From Sphaerisporangium krabiense (lineage in GTDB: Bacteria > Actinomycetota > Actinomycetes > Streptosporangiales > Streptosporangiaceae), in the NCBI RefSeq assembly GCF_014200435.1, contig NZ_JACHBR010000001.1, positions 558,001 to 622,000 on the forward strand: 64,000 nt of DNA, read 5' to 3'. Position 1 is the first letter of the stretch; each line of letters starts with the position of its first letter. The notes beneath the pieces were generated by a model. That model was not told the DNA's origin and made no database searches. It saw only the letters and a list, made by a program, of their open reading frames with translations. A program made the translations under genes and the position numbers. Below are positions 15,894 through 23,398 of the stretch, one piece after another.

Positions 15894-17543
15894 ATGACAG
15901 ATCTCGTGCGGCGGGCCGAGGAGTGGCTGGCGCAGGACCCGGACCCCGAGACGCGCGAGGAGCTGCGCCGCGTCCTCGACGACGGCGACACCGCGGCGCT
16001 TCAGGACCGTTTCGGGGCCAAGCTGGAGTTCGGCACCGCCGGGCTGCGCGGCGAGCTCGGCGCCGGGCCCAACCGCATGAACCGCGTGACCGTGATGCGC
16101 GCCGCCGCCGGGCTGGCCGCGCGGCTCGGTCCCGGCCGGCACGTCGTCATCGGCCACGACGCCCGGCACAACTCCGACGTCTTCGCCCGTGACTCGGCCG
16201 CGGTGCTCACCGGGGCCGGGCTGCGGGTCTCGCTGATGGACGACCACCAGCCGACCCCCGTGCTCGCCTTCGCCGTGCGGCACCTCGGCGCCGACGCCGG
16301 GATCATGGTCACCGCCTCGCACAACCCGCCCCGGGACAACGGCTACAAGGTCTACTGGGGCGACGGCTCGCAGATCGTCCCGCCGCTGGACGAGGAGATC
16401 TCGGCCGCCATCGACGCGGTCGGCCCGGTCGGCGCGCTGCCGCTCGGCGGCGCGTGGGAGACGCTGAGCGACGCGGCGATCACCGAACCGTACCTGGCCG
16501 CCGTCACCGCGCTGCCGCTGGGCGAGGCGCGTGACCTGAGGGTCGCCTACACGCCCATGCACGGCGTGGGCGGCGAGCTGCTGCTGCGCGCGTTCGCCGC
16601 CGCCGGGTTCGCGGCCCCGTCCGTCGTCGAGGCCCAGTTCACGCCGGACCCGGACTTCCCCACGGTCGCCTTCCCCAACCCGGAGGAACCCGGCGCGATG
16701 GACCTGGCGCTGGAGCTCGCCGCCAAGACCGGGGCCGACCTGGTCATCGCCAACGACCCCGACGCCGACCGCTGCGCCGTGGGCGTGCCGCTGCCCGGCG
16801 GCGGGTACCGCATGCTGACCGGTGACGAGGTGGGCGGCCTGCTGGGCGAGTACGTCATCACCCGCACCTCCGGCCCGGGACGGCTGGTCGCCGCGTCCAT
16901 CGTGTCGTCGTCCCTGCTCGGGAAGATCGCCGAGGCGCACGGGGTGCGGCACGCCGAGACGCTCACCGGCTTCAAGTGGATCGTCAAGGCCGGGGACGGG
17001 CTGGTCTACGGGTACGAGGAGGCGCTCGGGTACACGGTCGGCGGCGACGGGGGGCTGCCGGTGCGGGACAAGGACGGCGTCGGGGCCGCACTCATGATCG
17101 CCGCGCTGGCGGCCGGGGCGCGGCGCGACGGGCTGACGCTGCTCGACCTGCTGGACCGGCAGGCGCGGGCGTACGGGCTGCACGCGACCGCGCAGCTCTC
17201 GGTGCGCGTGGACGATCTGTCGCTCATCGCCGGCGCCATGGCGCGGCTGCGCTCCGCCCCGCCCGCGAAACTCGGCGACCACGTGGTGGTGTCCGCCGAG
17301 GACCTCGCCGCGGGCGTCGACGGCCTGCCCCCGACGGACGGCCTGCGCTACCGCCTGTCCGGCGGCGCGCGCGTGGTGATCCGCCCCTCGGGCACCGAGC
17401 CCAAGCTGAAGTGCTACCTGGAGGTGGTCCTGCCCGCCGGGAACGCCGGGGCCCCCGGGGGCGCGGTGGCCGACGCCCGCGCCCGCGCGGAGGACGCCCT
17501 GTCCTCGCTGCGCGCGGCGGTCGCGGCGACCCTGGCGCTCTGA
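15894..17543 (+). CDS. Phosphohexomutase family protein (phosphoglucomutase/phosphomannomutase or phosphopentomutase)
   Basis: 549 residues from ATG 15894 with AAGGGCGG just upstream; an in-frame extension back to 15834 looks non-coding. Domain order of alpha-D-phosphohexomutases: N-terminal KLEFGTAGLRGELG, the phosphoserine loop TASHNPP (Ser142), metal-binding DPDADR, sugar-binding GYEEALGY and the C-terminal phosphate-binding RPSGTEPK. Its length of about 550 matches the PGM2-like clade, some members of which act on deoxyribose- or ribose-1-phosphate. Its place straight after the purine nucleoside phosphorylase supports a phosphopentomutase role, but the sugar cannot be read from the sequence. 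Confidence 0.9.
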   Translation: MTDLVRRAEEWLAQDPDPETREELRRVLDDGDTAALQDRFGAKLEFGTAGLRGELGAGPNRMNRVTVMRAAAGLAARLGPGRHVVIGHDARHNSDVFARDSAAVLTGAGLRVSLMDDHQPTPVLAFAVRHLGADAGIMVTASHNPPRDNGYKVYWGDGSQIVPPLDEEISAAIDAVGPVGALPLGGAWETLSDAAITEPYLAAVTALPLGEARDLRVAYTPMHGVGGELLLRAFAAAGFAAPSVVEAQFTPDPDFPTVAFPNPEEPGAMDLALELAAKTGADLVIANDPDADRCAVGVPLPGGGYRMLTGDEVGGLLGEYVITRTSGPGRLVAASIVSSSLLGKIAEAHGVRHAETLTGFKWIVKAGDGLVYGYEEALGYTVGGDGGLPVRDKDGVGAALMIAALAAGARRDGLTLLDLLDRQARAYGLHATAQLSVRVDDLSLIAGAMARLRSAPPAKLGDHVVVSAEDLAAGVDGLPPTDGLRYRLSGGARVVIRPSGTEPKLKCYLEVVLPAGNAGAPGGAVADARARAEDALSSLRAAVAATLAL

Positions 17544-17598
17544 CCGGCCCCGCGGCCAACGCCGCGTGCCGGTGCCCCACCCGGCGCGAGCGAGCCGG

Positions 17599-18219
17599 TC
17601 AGGTGACGATGAGGGCGGCGATGACGAAGACGAAGGCGGCGGCGAGCGCGGACAGGGCCGACGGGGACCAGGACATGGTCAGCGGACGGCGTTCGCCGGG
17701 GTCGCGGGACTTCTTCTCTGCCGTCTCGGTGAGCTGCTGGGCCACCCAGTCGGCGTGGGTGCGGCCCGCCATCGCCGTGAGCGCGGCCTGCTCGGCCTTG
17801 GAGACCTGCGGCTGACTCGTCGGGTAGCGCCCCTGCTTGGCGGGGGTGGCGACCGTCCCGCGCCGCACGGCCTTGGCCCGCTCGCGCGCCGACGCCTGCG
17901 GCGTCCAGCAGCGGACGCTGGTGTCGCCGGACTCGATGGTGATCGCGTGCGAGACCTGGACGCCGTCCACGGCCTTCCACGGCACGAAGACGTTGCGCAG
18001 CGGGTTGCGCACGAGGACGCCGTCCTCGCGGGGGACGATGGCCGGGCGCAGGCAGCCGACGAAGACGGCCGCGGTGAGCACCGCGAGGACCGCGCCCGCC
18101 ACCATGGCCGACGGGATGCGGCCGTTGAGGATCAGGTCGACGCCGTTGAACGCGGCGAAGGCCATCCACACCCAGCCGAGAACCCAGGCCGTCTTGGAAC
18201 GGAAAATCTGGGGCTTCAC
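17599..18219 (-). CDS. Membrane protein with bacterial PH-like domain
   Basis: 206 residues from GTG 18219. Two N-terminal membrane helices (about 11-30 and 39-57) come first. A short beta-rich segment (PAIVPREDGVLVRNPLRNVFVPWKAV) then has the DGVLVRN-x(5)-VPW pattern of bacterial PH-like domains. A charged, Ala-rich region follows and a final helix lies at about 186-204. Such proteins are common in actinomycetes with unknown function. It converges on the phosphohexomutase gene and lies downstream of adenosine deaminase on the same strand. Confidence 0.75.
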   Translation of the reverse strand: MKPQIFRSKTAWVLGWVWMAFAAFNGVDLILNGRIPSAMVAGAVLAVLTAAVFVGCLRPAIVPREDGVLVRNPLRNVFVPWKAVDGVQVSHAITIESGDTSVRCWTPQASARERAKAVRRGTVATPAKQGRYPTSQPQVSKAEQAALTAMAGRTHADWVAQQLTETAEKKSRDPGERRPLTMSWSPSALSALAAAFVFVIAALIVT

Positions 18220-18241
18220 CGCTCGCTCACCGTCACCCTTC

Positions 18242-18281
18242 CGCTTCGCCGTGCGGTCACCACGGTAACGCCTGCGAAGCG
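18242..18281 (-). terminator. Hairpin downstream of adenosine deaminase
   Basis: An 8-bp stem CGCTTCGC/GCGAAGCG (18242-18249, 18274-18281) with an inner CCGTG/CACGG pairing, starting 15 bases past the add stop codon. It could separate add from the PH-domain gene. Confidence 0.4.
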
Positions 18282-18295
18282 ATGCTCAGGCCCGC

Positions 18296-19375
18296 TCACG
18301 CCTGCCATTTGAGCTGCGCGAAGCCGGGCTTGATGACACCGTTGATCAGCGCGAGACGCTCGTCGAACGGGATGAAGGCGGACTTCATGGCGTTGACCGT
18401 GAACCACTGCAGGTCATCCCACCCGTACCCGAAGGTCTCGACCAGCCGGGCGAACTCCCGGGACACGCTGGTGTCGCTCATCAGCCGGTTGTCGGTGTTG
18501 ACGGTGACGCGGAAATAGAGCCGGCGCAGCAGGCCGATCGGGTGCTCGGCGAGCGAGGTGGCCGCGCCGGTCTGCAGGTTGGACGTCGGGCACATCTCCA
18601 GCGGGATGCGCTTGTCGCGGACGTAGGCGGCCAGCCGGCCGAGCTTGGCCGTGCCGTCCTCGGCGACCTGGATGTCGTCGATGATGCGCACGCCGTGGCC
18701 GAGCCGGTCGGCGCCGCACCACTGGATGGCCTGCCAGATCGACGGCAGGCCGAAACCCTCGCCGGCGTGGATGGTGAAGTGCGCGTTCTCGCGCTGGAGG
18801 TACTCGAAGGCGTCCAGGTGGCGGGTGGGAGGGTAGCCCGCCTCTGCGCCGGCGATGTCGAAGCCGACCACGCCCACGTCGCGGTACCGGACGGCCAGTT
18901 CGGCGATCTCCATGGACCTGGCCTGGTGGCGCATCGCGGTGAGCAGCGCGCCGACGCGGATGCCCCGGCCCTCCGAGCCCTGCCGGAACCCTTCGAGCAC
19001 GGCCTCGACGACCTGGTCCAGGCTGAGCCCGCCGGAGGTGTGCAGCTCGGGGGCGTACCGCACCTCGGCGTAGACGACGCCGTCGTCCGCCAGGTCCTCG
19101 GCGCACTCGGCGGCGACGCGCACGAGGGCGGCGCGGGTCTGCATCACGCCGACGGTGTGGGCGAAGGTCTCCAGGTAGCGCTCCAGCGACCCGGAGTCGG
19201 ACGCCTCGCGGAACCACGCGCGCAGTTCCTCGACGTCGCCGGTCGGGAGGCCGTCGTAGCCGGTCTCACGCGCGAGGTCGATGACGGTCTCCGGCCGGAC
19301 GCCGCCGTCGAGGTGGTCGTGGAGCAGGACCTTGGGCGCCTTGCGGATCTCGTCGAGCGTGGGCTGGTGGGTCAT
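18296..19375 (-). CDS. add: Adenosine deaminase
   Basis: 359 residues from ATG 19375. The metal ligands HDH (His19, His21) lie in [19 protein letters not shown] and HAGEGFG hold the catalytic Glu, DRLGHGVRI the second-sphere His, EMCPTSN follows, and VTVNTDNR stands at the place of the metal-binding Asp motif, where many family members have NTDDP; the first Asp is kept. The amidohydrolase-fold enzyme turns adenosine into inosine, which the nearby purine nucleoside phosphorylase then splits. The start codon follows a TAGGAT box by six bases with no Shine-Dalgarno. Confidence 0.94.
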   Translation of the reverse strand: MTHQPTLDEIRKAPKVLLHDHLDGGVRPETVIDLARETGYDGLPTGDVEELRAWFREASDSGSLERYLETFAHTVGVMQTRAALVRVAAECAEDLADDGVVYAEVRYAPELHTSGGLSLDQVVEAVLEGFRQGSEGRGIRVGALLTAMRHQARSMEIAELAVRYRDVGVVGFDIAGAEAGYPPTRHLDAFEYLQRENAHFTIHAGEGFGLPSIWQAIQWCGADRLGHGVRIIDDIQVAEDGTAKLGRLAAYVRDKRIPLEMCPTSNLQTGAATSLAEHPIGLLRRLYFRVTVNTDNRLMSDTSVSREFARLVETFGYGWDDLQWFTVNAMKSAFIPFDERLALINGVIKPGFAQLKWQA

Positions 19376-19381
19376 CGCAAC

Positions 19382-19387
19382 ATCCTA
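19382..19387 (-). promoter_or_regulatory. -10 box TAGGAT before add
   Basis: On the minus strand TAGGAT, then GTTGCG, then ATG 19375: the spacing expected for a leaderless transcript. Confidence 0.5.
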
Positions 19388-19388
19388 A

Positions 19389-19413
19389 GCAGTGCCCCCC
19401 GGCAGTGCCCCCC
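19389..19413. repeat. Two 12-base direct repeats directly upstream of the add -10 box
   Basis: gcagtgcccccc occurs at 19389-19400 and again at 19402-19413 (13-base period). The copies cover the region where the add -35 element should lie, so they could be a binding site or a duplication in the promoter. Confidence 0.6.
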
Positions 19414-19467
19414 ACGGCGGCCGCGGACGGCGCGCGGCGTCGCCCCCGCCGTGGCGGACGGGGCGGG

Positions 19468-19821
19468 TCACGCCTCGCGGCCCGCCGTCTCGGGCGAGAA
19501 GGCGGGCAGGCACACCGCGATGTACTCGGCGCCGTCCGGCCCGGCCGAGTAGCGGATCTTCTCGCCCGGGTGGCTGACGAACGCCTCGCCCGCGCCGACC
19601 TCGGTCACGCCGTCCTCGTGCTCGACGACGACCATGCCGCGCAGCACGAGGGTGTACTCGGCGAACTCCGGGGTCTGGGCGGGTTCCTCCCAGCCGGCGG
19701 GGGCCACCATGCGGGCGATGGACACCTCGGCGTCGCCGCTGTTGACGCGGCCGACGTACTCGTCGATGACCTTGCCGCCGGGCACCGGGACGCGGGTCGC
19801 CCCCGCTATTTTGCGCACCAC
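19468..19821 (-). CDS. Small cupin-domain protein
   Basis: 117 residues from GTG 19821. The double-stranded beta helix pattern is readable: EEPAQTPEFAEYTLVLRGMVVVEHEDGVTEVGAGEAFVSHPGEKI, with a cupin 2-like G-(D/E)-x-x-x-HPG second motif; the first motif lacks the usual HxH, so metal binding is uncertain. Such lone small cupins bind sugars, metals or small acids; the ligand is unknown. The start is preceded by a TAGACT box at leaderless spacing. Confidence 0.75.
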   Translation of the reverse strand: MVRKIAGATRVPVPGGKVIDEYVGRVNSGDAEVSIARMVAPAGWEEPAQTPEFAEYTLVLRGMVVVEHEDGVTEVGAGEAFVSHPGEKIRYSAGPDGAEYIAVCLPAFSPETAGREA

Positions 19822-19827
19822 GCGGCC

Positions 19828-19833
19828 AGTCTA
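19828..19833 (-). promoter_or_regulatory. -10 box TAGACT before the cupin gene
   Basis: TAGACT on the minus strand ends six bases before GTG 19821, with no Shine-Dalgarno between. Confidence 0.45.
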
Positions 19834-19862
19834 GACCGCGCCCGCGGCCGGTCGCCGCCGCG

Positions 19863-20519
19863 CTAGTGGGCGACGTCGATGACCAGGCGGTACGGCGCGG
19901 CCTGTTCGTCGACCCGGAAGGCCGCGCGGTGGCGCAGCACCAGGCCGATGGTGACGGCGCCCTCGAAGTCGCCGGTCCGCACGACGCTCTGGAGGTTCGG
20001 CAGCCCGGCGCGCAGGATCCGCTCCCACGTCGGCTTGCCGTCCTCGGTGTGCGCGCCGGCGGGGCTGAGGGAGACCTGGAGGTAGGCGCCGCCCTTGACG
20101 GGGACGGGGTCGCCCGAGCCGTCCTGCAGCAGTTGGGCGACCCAGCGGACGCGGTAGCCGGTGGGGGCGCCCCGCAGGTCGATGACCGCCCGGTCGTACC
20201 CCTCGTGGCCGGCGAAGCGGACGCCCGTGACCAGGGGCGGGCTCGCGGGGCTGCGCTTGACCTGGACGGGCTCGCCGCGGGTGGGCGGCGGCTGGTCGGG
20301 CGTGGCGGCCGTGTGGCTGCGCGACGGGGTGACCGGCGCCTCAGAAGGGGTCGCGGCGGGGGTCGCGGCGGGGGTCACCGGGGCGCCGGACCCGGAGGTG
20401 GAAGGGGTGACGGAGACGGTCGCGGTGACCGTGGCGCCGGGGGGCGGGCCGGCGTTGTTCCCGCACGCCGCGAGGAGCGCGAGCGGGGCGATGGCGATGG
20501 CGGCGGCGGTCCTTCTCAT
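19863..20519 (-). CDS. Lipoprotein with AMIN-like domain
   Basis: 218 residues from ATG 20519, AGGAGG eight bases upstream. The signal ends in LLAAC, a lipobox with the acylated Cys at 19. A Thr/Pro/Ala-rich linker (about 25-85) spans the wall. The rest is a single beta-rich domain starting at GVRFAGHEGYDRAVIDL and ending YRLVIDVAH, the AMIN-like fold often found on actinomycete lipoproteins that may bind peptidoglycan or other glycans. Exact role unknown. It is 41 bases upstream of the cupin start, possibly separately transcribed. Confidence 0.82.
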   Translation of the reverse strand: MRRTAAAIAIAPLALLAACGNNAGPPPGATVTATVSVTPSTSGSGAPVTPAATPAATPSEAPVTPSRSHTAATPDQPPPTRGEPVQVKRSPASPPLVTGVRFAGHEGYDRAVIDLRGAPTGYRVRWVAQLLQDGSGDPVPVKGGAYLQVSLSPAGAHTEDGKPTWERILRAGLPNLQSVVRTGDFEGAVTIGLVLRHRAAFRVDEQAAPYRLVIDVAH

Positions 20520-20741
20520 GGCCTCGACCTCCTGGGATCGTCGGTCCGTGGGAACGGTCCCGCCGTGTGCGGCCGGGCCCGGACTCCACCGGTGCCGCGA
20601 CCGCGGGCGGTCCCGTGCGCTGGTCCCCGGGGCGCGGCCGGTTTCCGCTACGTGATTTCTTTGATGCCGAGAATGCCTCAGGCGTTCGGCGGGAAACGTC
20701 AGATCCCGAAAATGTGTCCGATGTGCCCGGTAACAAGGGTG

Positions 20742-20772
20742 GAGCCCCCGGCGCGCGCGGCGCCGGGGGCTC
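20742..20772 (-). terminator. Strong terminator hairpin downstream of the MFS gene
   Basis: A perfect 13-bp stem (20742-20754 with 20760-20772) with a 5-base loop, 78 bases past the MFS stop codon. With the tandem repeat at 20795-20848 it is the content of the 331-base gap 20520-20850; no gene was seen there. Confidence 0.75.
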
Positions 20773-20794
20773 GTCGGTGGCCCCGTGCGGGGCC

Positions 20795-20848
20795 GGTCGG
20801 TGCGGTGACCGTGGTCGGTGCGGTCGGTGCGGTCGGTGCGGTCGGTGC
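20795..20848. repeat. Six-unit 9-bp tandem repeat after the MFS stop codon
   Basis: The unit ggtcggtgc occurs perfectly at 20795-20803 and four times in a row at 20813-20848, with one degenerate unit (20804-20812) between them. The array ends two bases before the MFS stop codon at 20851-20853, so it lies in the 3' untranslated region between the gene and its terminator. Confidence 0.85.
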
Positions 20849-20850
20849 GG

Positions 20851-22296
20851 TCAGATGGTCTCCAGCACCTTGGCGTCCTCGGCCGCGGAGGCGGTCTCCT
20901 TCGCGTCCGGCGTCCGGGTGCGGATCAGGCCGGTGAGGGCGATGCCGAGCCCGGCGAGGGCGATGACGGCGCAGACGACGAAGGATGACCGGACGGCCGT
21001 CATGGTGACCGCGCCCCCGTCGGCGGTCGCCACGGCGGTCACGATGGCCAGCACGAGCGCGCCGCCGACCTGGCCCGAGGTGTTGAGCAGCCCGGAGGCC
21101 AGCCCCTGCTCGTCGTCCGGCACCCCGGCCGTCGCCTGGATGTTCAGGGACGGGAAGGTGAGCGCGAAGGCGATGCCCAGCAGGACCATGCCGGGGATGA
21201 CCATCGTGGCGAGGCTCGGGTGGTCGCCGGCGCGCAGGAACACGACGTACCCTCCGGCCAGCGCCAGCGAGCCGATGGCGATCAGCCGGGCGGTGCCGAA
21301 CCGGTCGGCGAGGTCGCCCATCTTGGTGGAGGTGACGGCGACGAGGAGCCCCGCGGGGAGGAACGCCAGCGCGGTCTGCAGGGCGGACCAGCCGAGCAGG
21401 TTCTGGAAGTACTGCATCGCGACGAACTGGAAGCCGACGTAGGACCCGAAGAGGATCACGAGCCCCAGGTTGGCGCGGACGAGCGGGCCGGACCTGAGGA
21501 TGCCGAACCTGACCAGCGGGTGCTTGACGCGCAGTTCGGCGGCGATGAAGAGGGCGAGCAGGACCACGGCGCCCACGACGCCGCCGAGCGTGCGGGCCGA
21601 GGTCCATCCGGCCTCGGGCGCCTGGACGACGGTGAACACGAACAGCAGCATCGAGCCGGTGATGGTGGCCGCGCCGATGAGGTCGTAGCCGCCGGTGGCG
21701 CGCTCCTCCCCCGAGTGCCGGGGCAGCAGCTTGAGGCCCGCCACGAGCGCGATGATCGCGACCGGCACCGGCATGAGGAACGTCCAGCGCCAGCCGAGCT
21801 CGGTGAGGAAGCCGGACAGCACGAGGCCGAGCGAGAACCCGCTCGCCCCGCAGGCGGTGAAGATGCTCAGCGCCCGGTTGCGCGCCGGCCCTTCGTGGAA
21901 GGTGGTGGTGATGATGGACAGCGCGGCCGGCGCGGTGAACGCGGCGCTGATGCCCTTGACGAACCGGGCGGCGATCAGCAGGGCGCCGTCGTCGACGATG
22001 CCGCCGAGCAGCGAGGCCACGGCGAAGACGACGAGCGCGATGAGGAACACGCGGCGGCGTCCGAGCAGGTCGGCGGTGCGCCCGCCGAGGAGCAGCAGCC
22101 CGCCGTACCCCAGGACGTAGCCGCTGACCACCCATTGCAGGGACGAAGTGCTGAGGCCGAGGTCGGCCTGGATCGACGGAAGGGCCACTCCGACCATAGA
22201 GACATCGAGGGCGTCGAGGAAGACGACGGCGCACAGCACGGTCAGCGCCCCCCAGAGGCGCGCATCCCATCGTTGGCTTGGTGAGGAGGGGATCAT
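20851..22296 (-). CDS. MFS transporter, DHA2 (EmrB/QacA-like) drug exporter family
   Basis: 481 residues from ATG 22296; ATG 22323 gives a 9-residue extension but overlaps the operator region. The length and helix number (about 14) suit the DHA2 group. Motif A lies in GGRTADLLGRRRVF, the family motif in LDALDVSMVGVALPSIQADLG, and motif C-like glycines in GFSLGLVLSGFLTELGWRW. It probably exports hydrophobic drugs by proton antiport. It is divergent from a MarR regulator with palindromes between them, so it is likely repressed by that regulator and induced by a ligand. Minus-strand TAGTGT (22305-22310) is a -10 box eight bases ahead of the ATG. Confidence 0.9.
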   Translation of the reverse strand: MIPSSPSQRWDARLWGALTVLCAVVFLDALDVSMVGVALPSIQADLGLSTSSLQWVVSGYVLGYGGLLLLGGRTADLLGRRRVFLIALVVFAVASLLGGIVDDGALLIAARFVKGISAAFTAPAALSIITTTFHEGPARNRALSIFTACGASGFSLGLVLSGFLTELGWRWTFLMPVPVAIIALVAGLKLLPRHSGEERATGGYDLIGAATITGSMLLFVFTVVQAPEAGWTSARTLGGVVGAVVLLALFIAAELRVKHPLVRFGILRSGPLVRANLGLVILFGSYVGFQFVAMQYFQNLLGWSALQTALAFLPAGLLVAVTSTKMGDLADRFGTARLIAIGSLALAGGYVVFLRAGDHPSLATMVIPGMVLLGIAFALTFPSLNIQATAGVPDDEQGLASGLLNTSGQVGGALVLAIVTAVATADGGAVTMTAVRSSFVVCAVIALAGLGIALTGLIRTRTPDAKETASAAEDAKVLETI

Positions 22297-22304
22297 GGGG
22301 AACG

Positions 22305-22334
22305 ACACTACATGCACACGCATTCAATGCACAA
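22305..22334 (-). promoter_or_regulatory. MFS gene promoter overlapping the MarR operator
   Basis: Minus-strand -10 TAGTGT (22305-22310) and a weak -35 TTGTGC (22329-22334), spacer 18. The -35 lies inside the palindrome at 22326-22339, so bound regulator would block polymerase. Confidence 0.5.
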
Positions 22335-22339
22335 GCATT
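22312..22339. promoter_or_regulatory. Two ATGC-N4-GCAT palindromes, probable MarR operators
   Basis: ATGCACACGCAT (22312-22323) and AATGCACAAGCATT (22326-22339) are near-identical palindromes 14-15 bases apart centre to centre. A further GTGCAT half-site lies at 22349-22354 and TGCATGC at 22364-22370, next to the MarR gene's own -10 box. Confidence 0.65.
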
Positions 22340-22370
22340 TAATTCGCGTGCATCTATTGTTCGTGCATGC

Positions 22371-22376
22371 TATAGT
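22371..22376 (+). promoter_or_regulatory. -10 box TATAGT of the MarR gene (leaderless)
   Basis: TATAGT, six bases, then ATG 22383. There is no room for a ribosome binding site after the expected transcription start. Confidence 0.6.
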
Positions 22377-22382
22377 CCGGTC

Positions 22383-22772
22383 ATGGAAGACACGGATGTC
22401 GTGAACTCCTGGCGCGAGCTGCTCGCCCGCCACGCGACGACGTGGTGCGCGCTGGAGCGTGAGCTGCACGACAGGCACGGACTCGGCGTCAGCGACTTCG
22501 AGGTCCTCGACCGGATGTCGGAGTCCGAGCACGGCAAGTACCGTGTCCAGGAACTGGCCGACGCGGTGCACCTCAGCCAGAGCGCGCTGTCACGCCTGAT
22601 CTCCCGGCTAGAGCGAGCCGGGCTGGTGTGCCGCAACATGTGCCCCGACGACCGGCGCGGGGTCTTCGTCCAGATCACCGAGGACGGCCGCCGCCGCCAC
22701 GCCGAGGCGCTCCCCACCCATCGCGCCGTCCTCAACCAGAACCTTCCCGCCCGGGACCCGGCCGCCCTCTGA
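22383..22772 (+). CDS. MarR-family transcriptional regulator
   Basis: 129 residues from ATG 22383. Typical MarR layout: N-terminal dimer helix, then GLGVSDFEVLDRMSESEHGKYRVQELADAV, recognition helix in LSQSALSRLISRLERAGLV, and the wing with CPDDRRGVFVQITEDGRRRH, where the Asp-Arg pair is the family wing motif. Cysteines at the start of the wing (VCRNMC) could make it redox-sensitive, which is speculation. It is the likely repressor of the divergent MFS exporter and of itself. Confidence 0.93.
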   Translation: MEDTDVVNSWRELLARHATTWCALERELHDRHGLGVSDFEVLDRMSESEHGKYRVQELADAVHLSQSALSRLISRLERAGLVCRNMCPDDRRGVFVQITEDGRRRHAEALPTHRAVLNQNLPARDPAAL

Positions 22773-22792
22773 GCCCTCCGGCTCCCCCACGG

Positions 22793-22811
22793 CGCCCGCC
22801 CCGCGCGGGCG
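22793..22811. terminator. Hairpin between the convergent MarR and PPOX genes
   Basis: A 7-bp stem (22793-22799 with 22805-22811) and a 5-base loop, 21 bases after the MarR stop. It may serve both genes. Confidence 0.4.
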
Positions 22812-22869
22812 GCGTCCGTACCCCTCACGCCACGCCGCCCACGGGTGCGAAACCTCTCCCCGGGCGCCG

Positions 22870-23301
22870 TCAGCGCAGCTTGCGGCCGTAGACGCGCTCC
22901 ACCGTCATCGTCATGAGCACCCTGCGGTCGGACACCATCACCGACCGGTACTCCTCCCAGTCCGGGTGCTCCCCCGCGGCGCTGCGGTAGTAGCCCACCA
23001 GGGCCTCGACCTCGGGACCGTGCGGGTCGGTCCCCGGCCCGACCAGCGTCGCCGTCCCCTCGGCGGTGGCCCACGACCCGCCGTCCGGGCCGGTGACCTC
23101 CAGCGACACCCGGGGGTCCCTGCGCAGGTTCGCCGTCTTGGCGCGTCCTTCGGTCATCGAGACGTAGACGACGCCCGCCTCCCGGTCGTAGTACGGCGTG
23201 ACCGGGGAGAGCTGGGGACGGCCGTCCTTCTTGATCGTGGCGAGCACGCCCAGCCTGCTCTCGGCGAGCAGCGCGTGCGGGTCGAATGCGGTGGCGGTCA
23301 T
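22870..23301 (-). CDS. PPOX-class split-barrel flavin/F420-dependent oxidoreductase
   Basis: 143 residues from ATG 23301; GTG 23307, better spaced from a GGGGG, is an alternative. The FMN/F420-binding split barrel is readable: LLAESRLGVLATIKKDGRPQLSPVTPYYD, VYVSMTEGRAKTANLRRDPRVSLEV, GGSWATAEGTATLVGPG. Members of this actinomycete group reduce or oxidise small substrates with F420H2 or FMN; the substrate is unknown. It lies about 100 bases downstream of the second rpoB on the same strand but behind a hairpin. Confidence 0.85.
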   Translation of the reverse strand: MTATAFDPHALLAESRLGVLATIKKDGRPQLSPVTPYYDREAGVVYVSMTEGRAKTANLRRDPRVSLEVTGPDGGSWATAEGTATLVGPGTDPHGPEVEALVGYYRSAAGEHPDWEEYRSVMVSDRRVLMTMTVERVYGRKLR

Positions 23302-23345
23302 GTCCACGGTCAACCCCCGCCGCGCCGCCGGCTATTCCGCGCGGC

Positions 23346-23368
23346 GCGCGGCCGAAGTCCGGCCGCGC
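23346..23368 (-). terminator. Terminator hairpin downstream of rpoB
   Basis: A perfect 8-bp stem GCGCGGCC/GGCCGCGC (23346-23353, 23361-23368) with a 7-base loop, 30 bases past the rpoB stop codon. Confidence 0.6.
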
Positions 23369-23398
23369 TCCGCGCGGGGGCCGCGACGGGCCCGTCGC

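Noticed and set aside
22308-22571. 87-codon minus-strand frame across the MarR operator, Cys/Arg-rich
   Set aside because: It overlaps the operator and the MarR gene and lacks a ribosome site; its cysteines come from TGCA-rich operator DNA.
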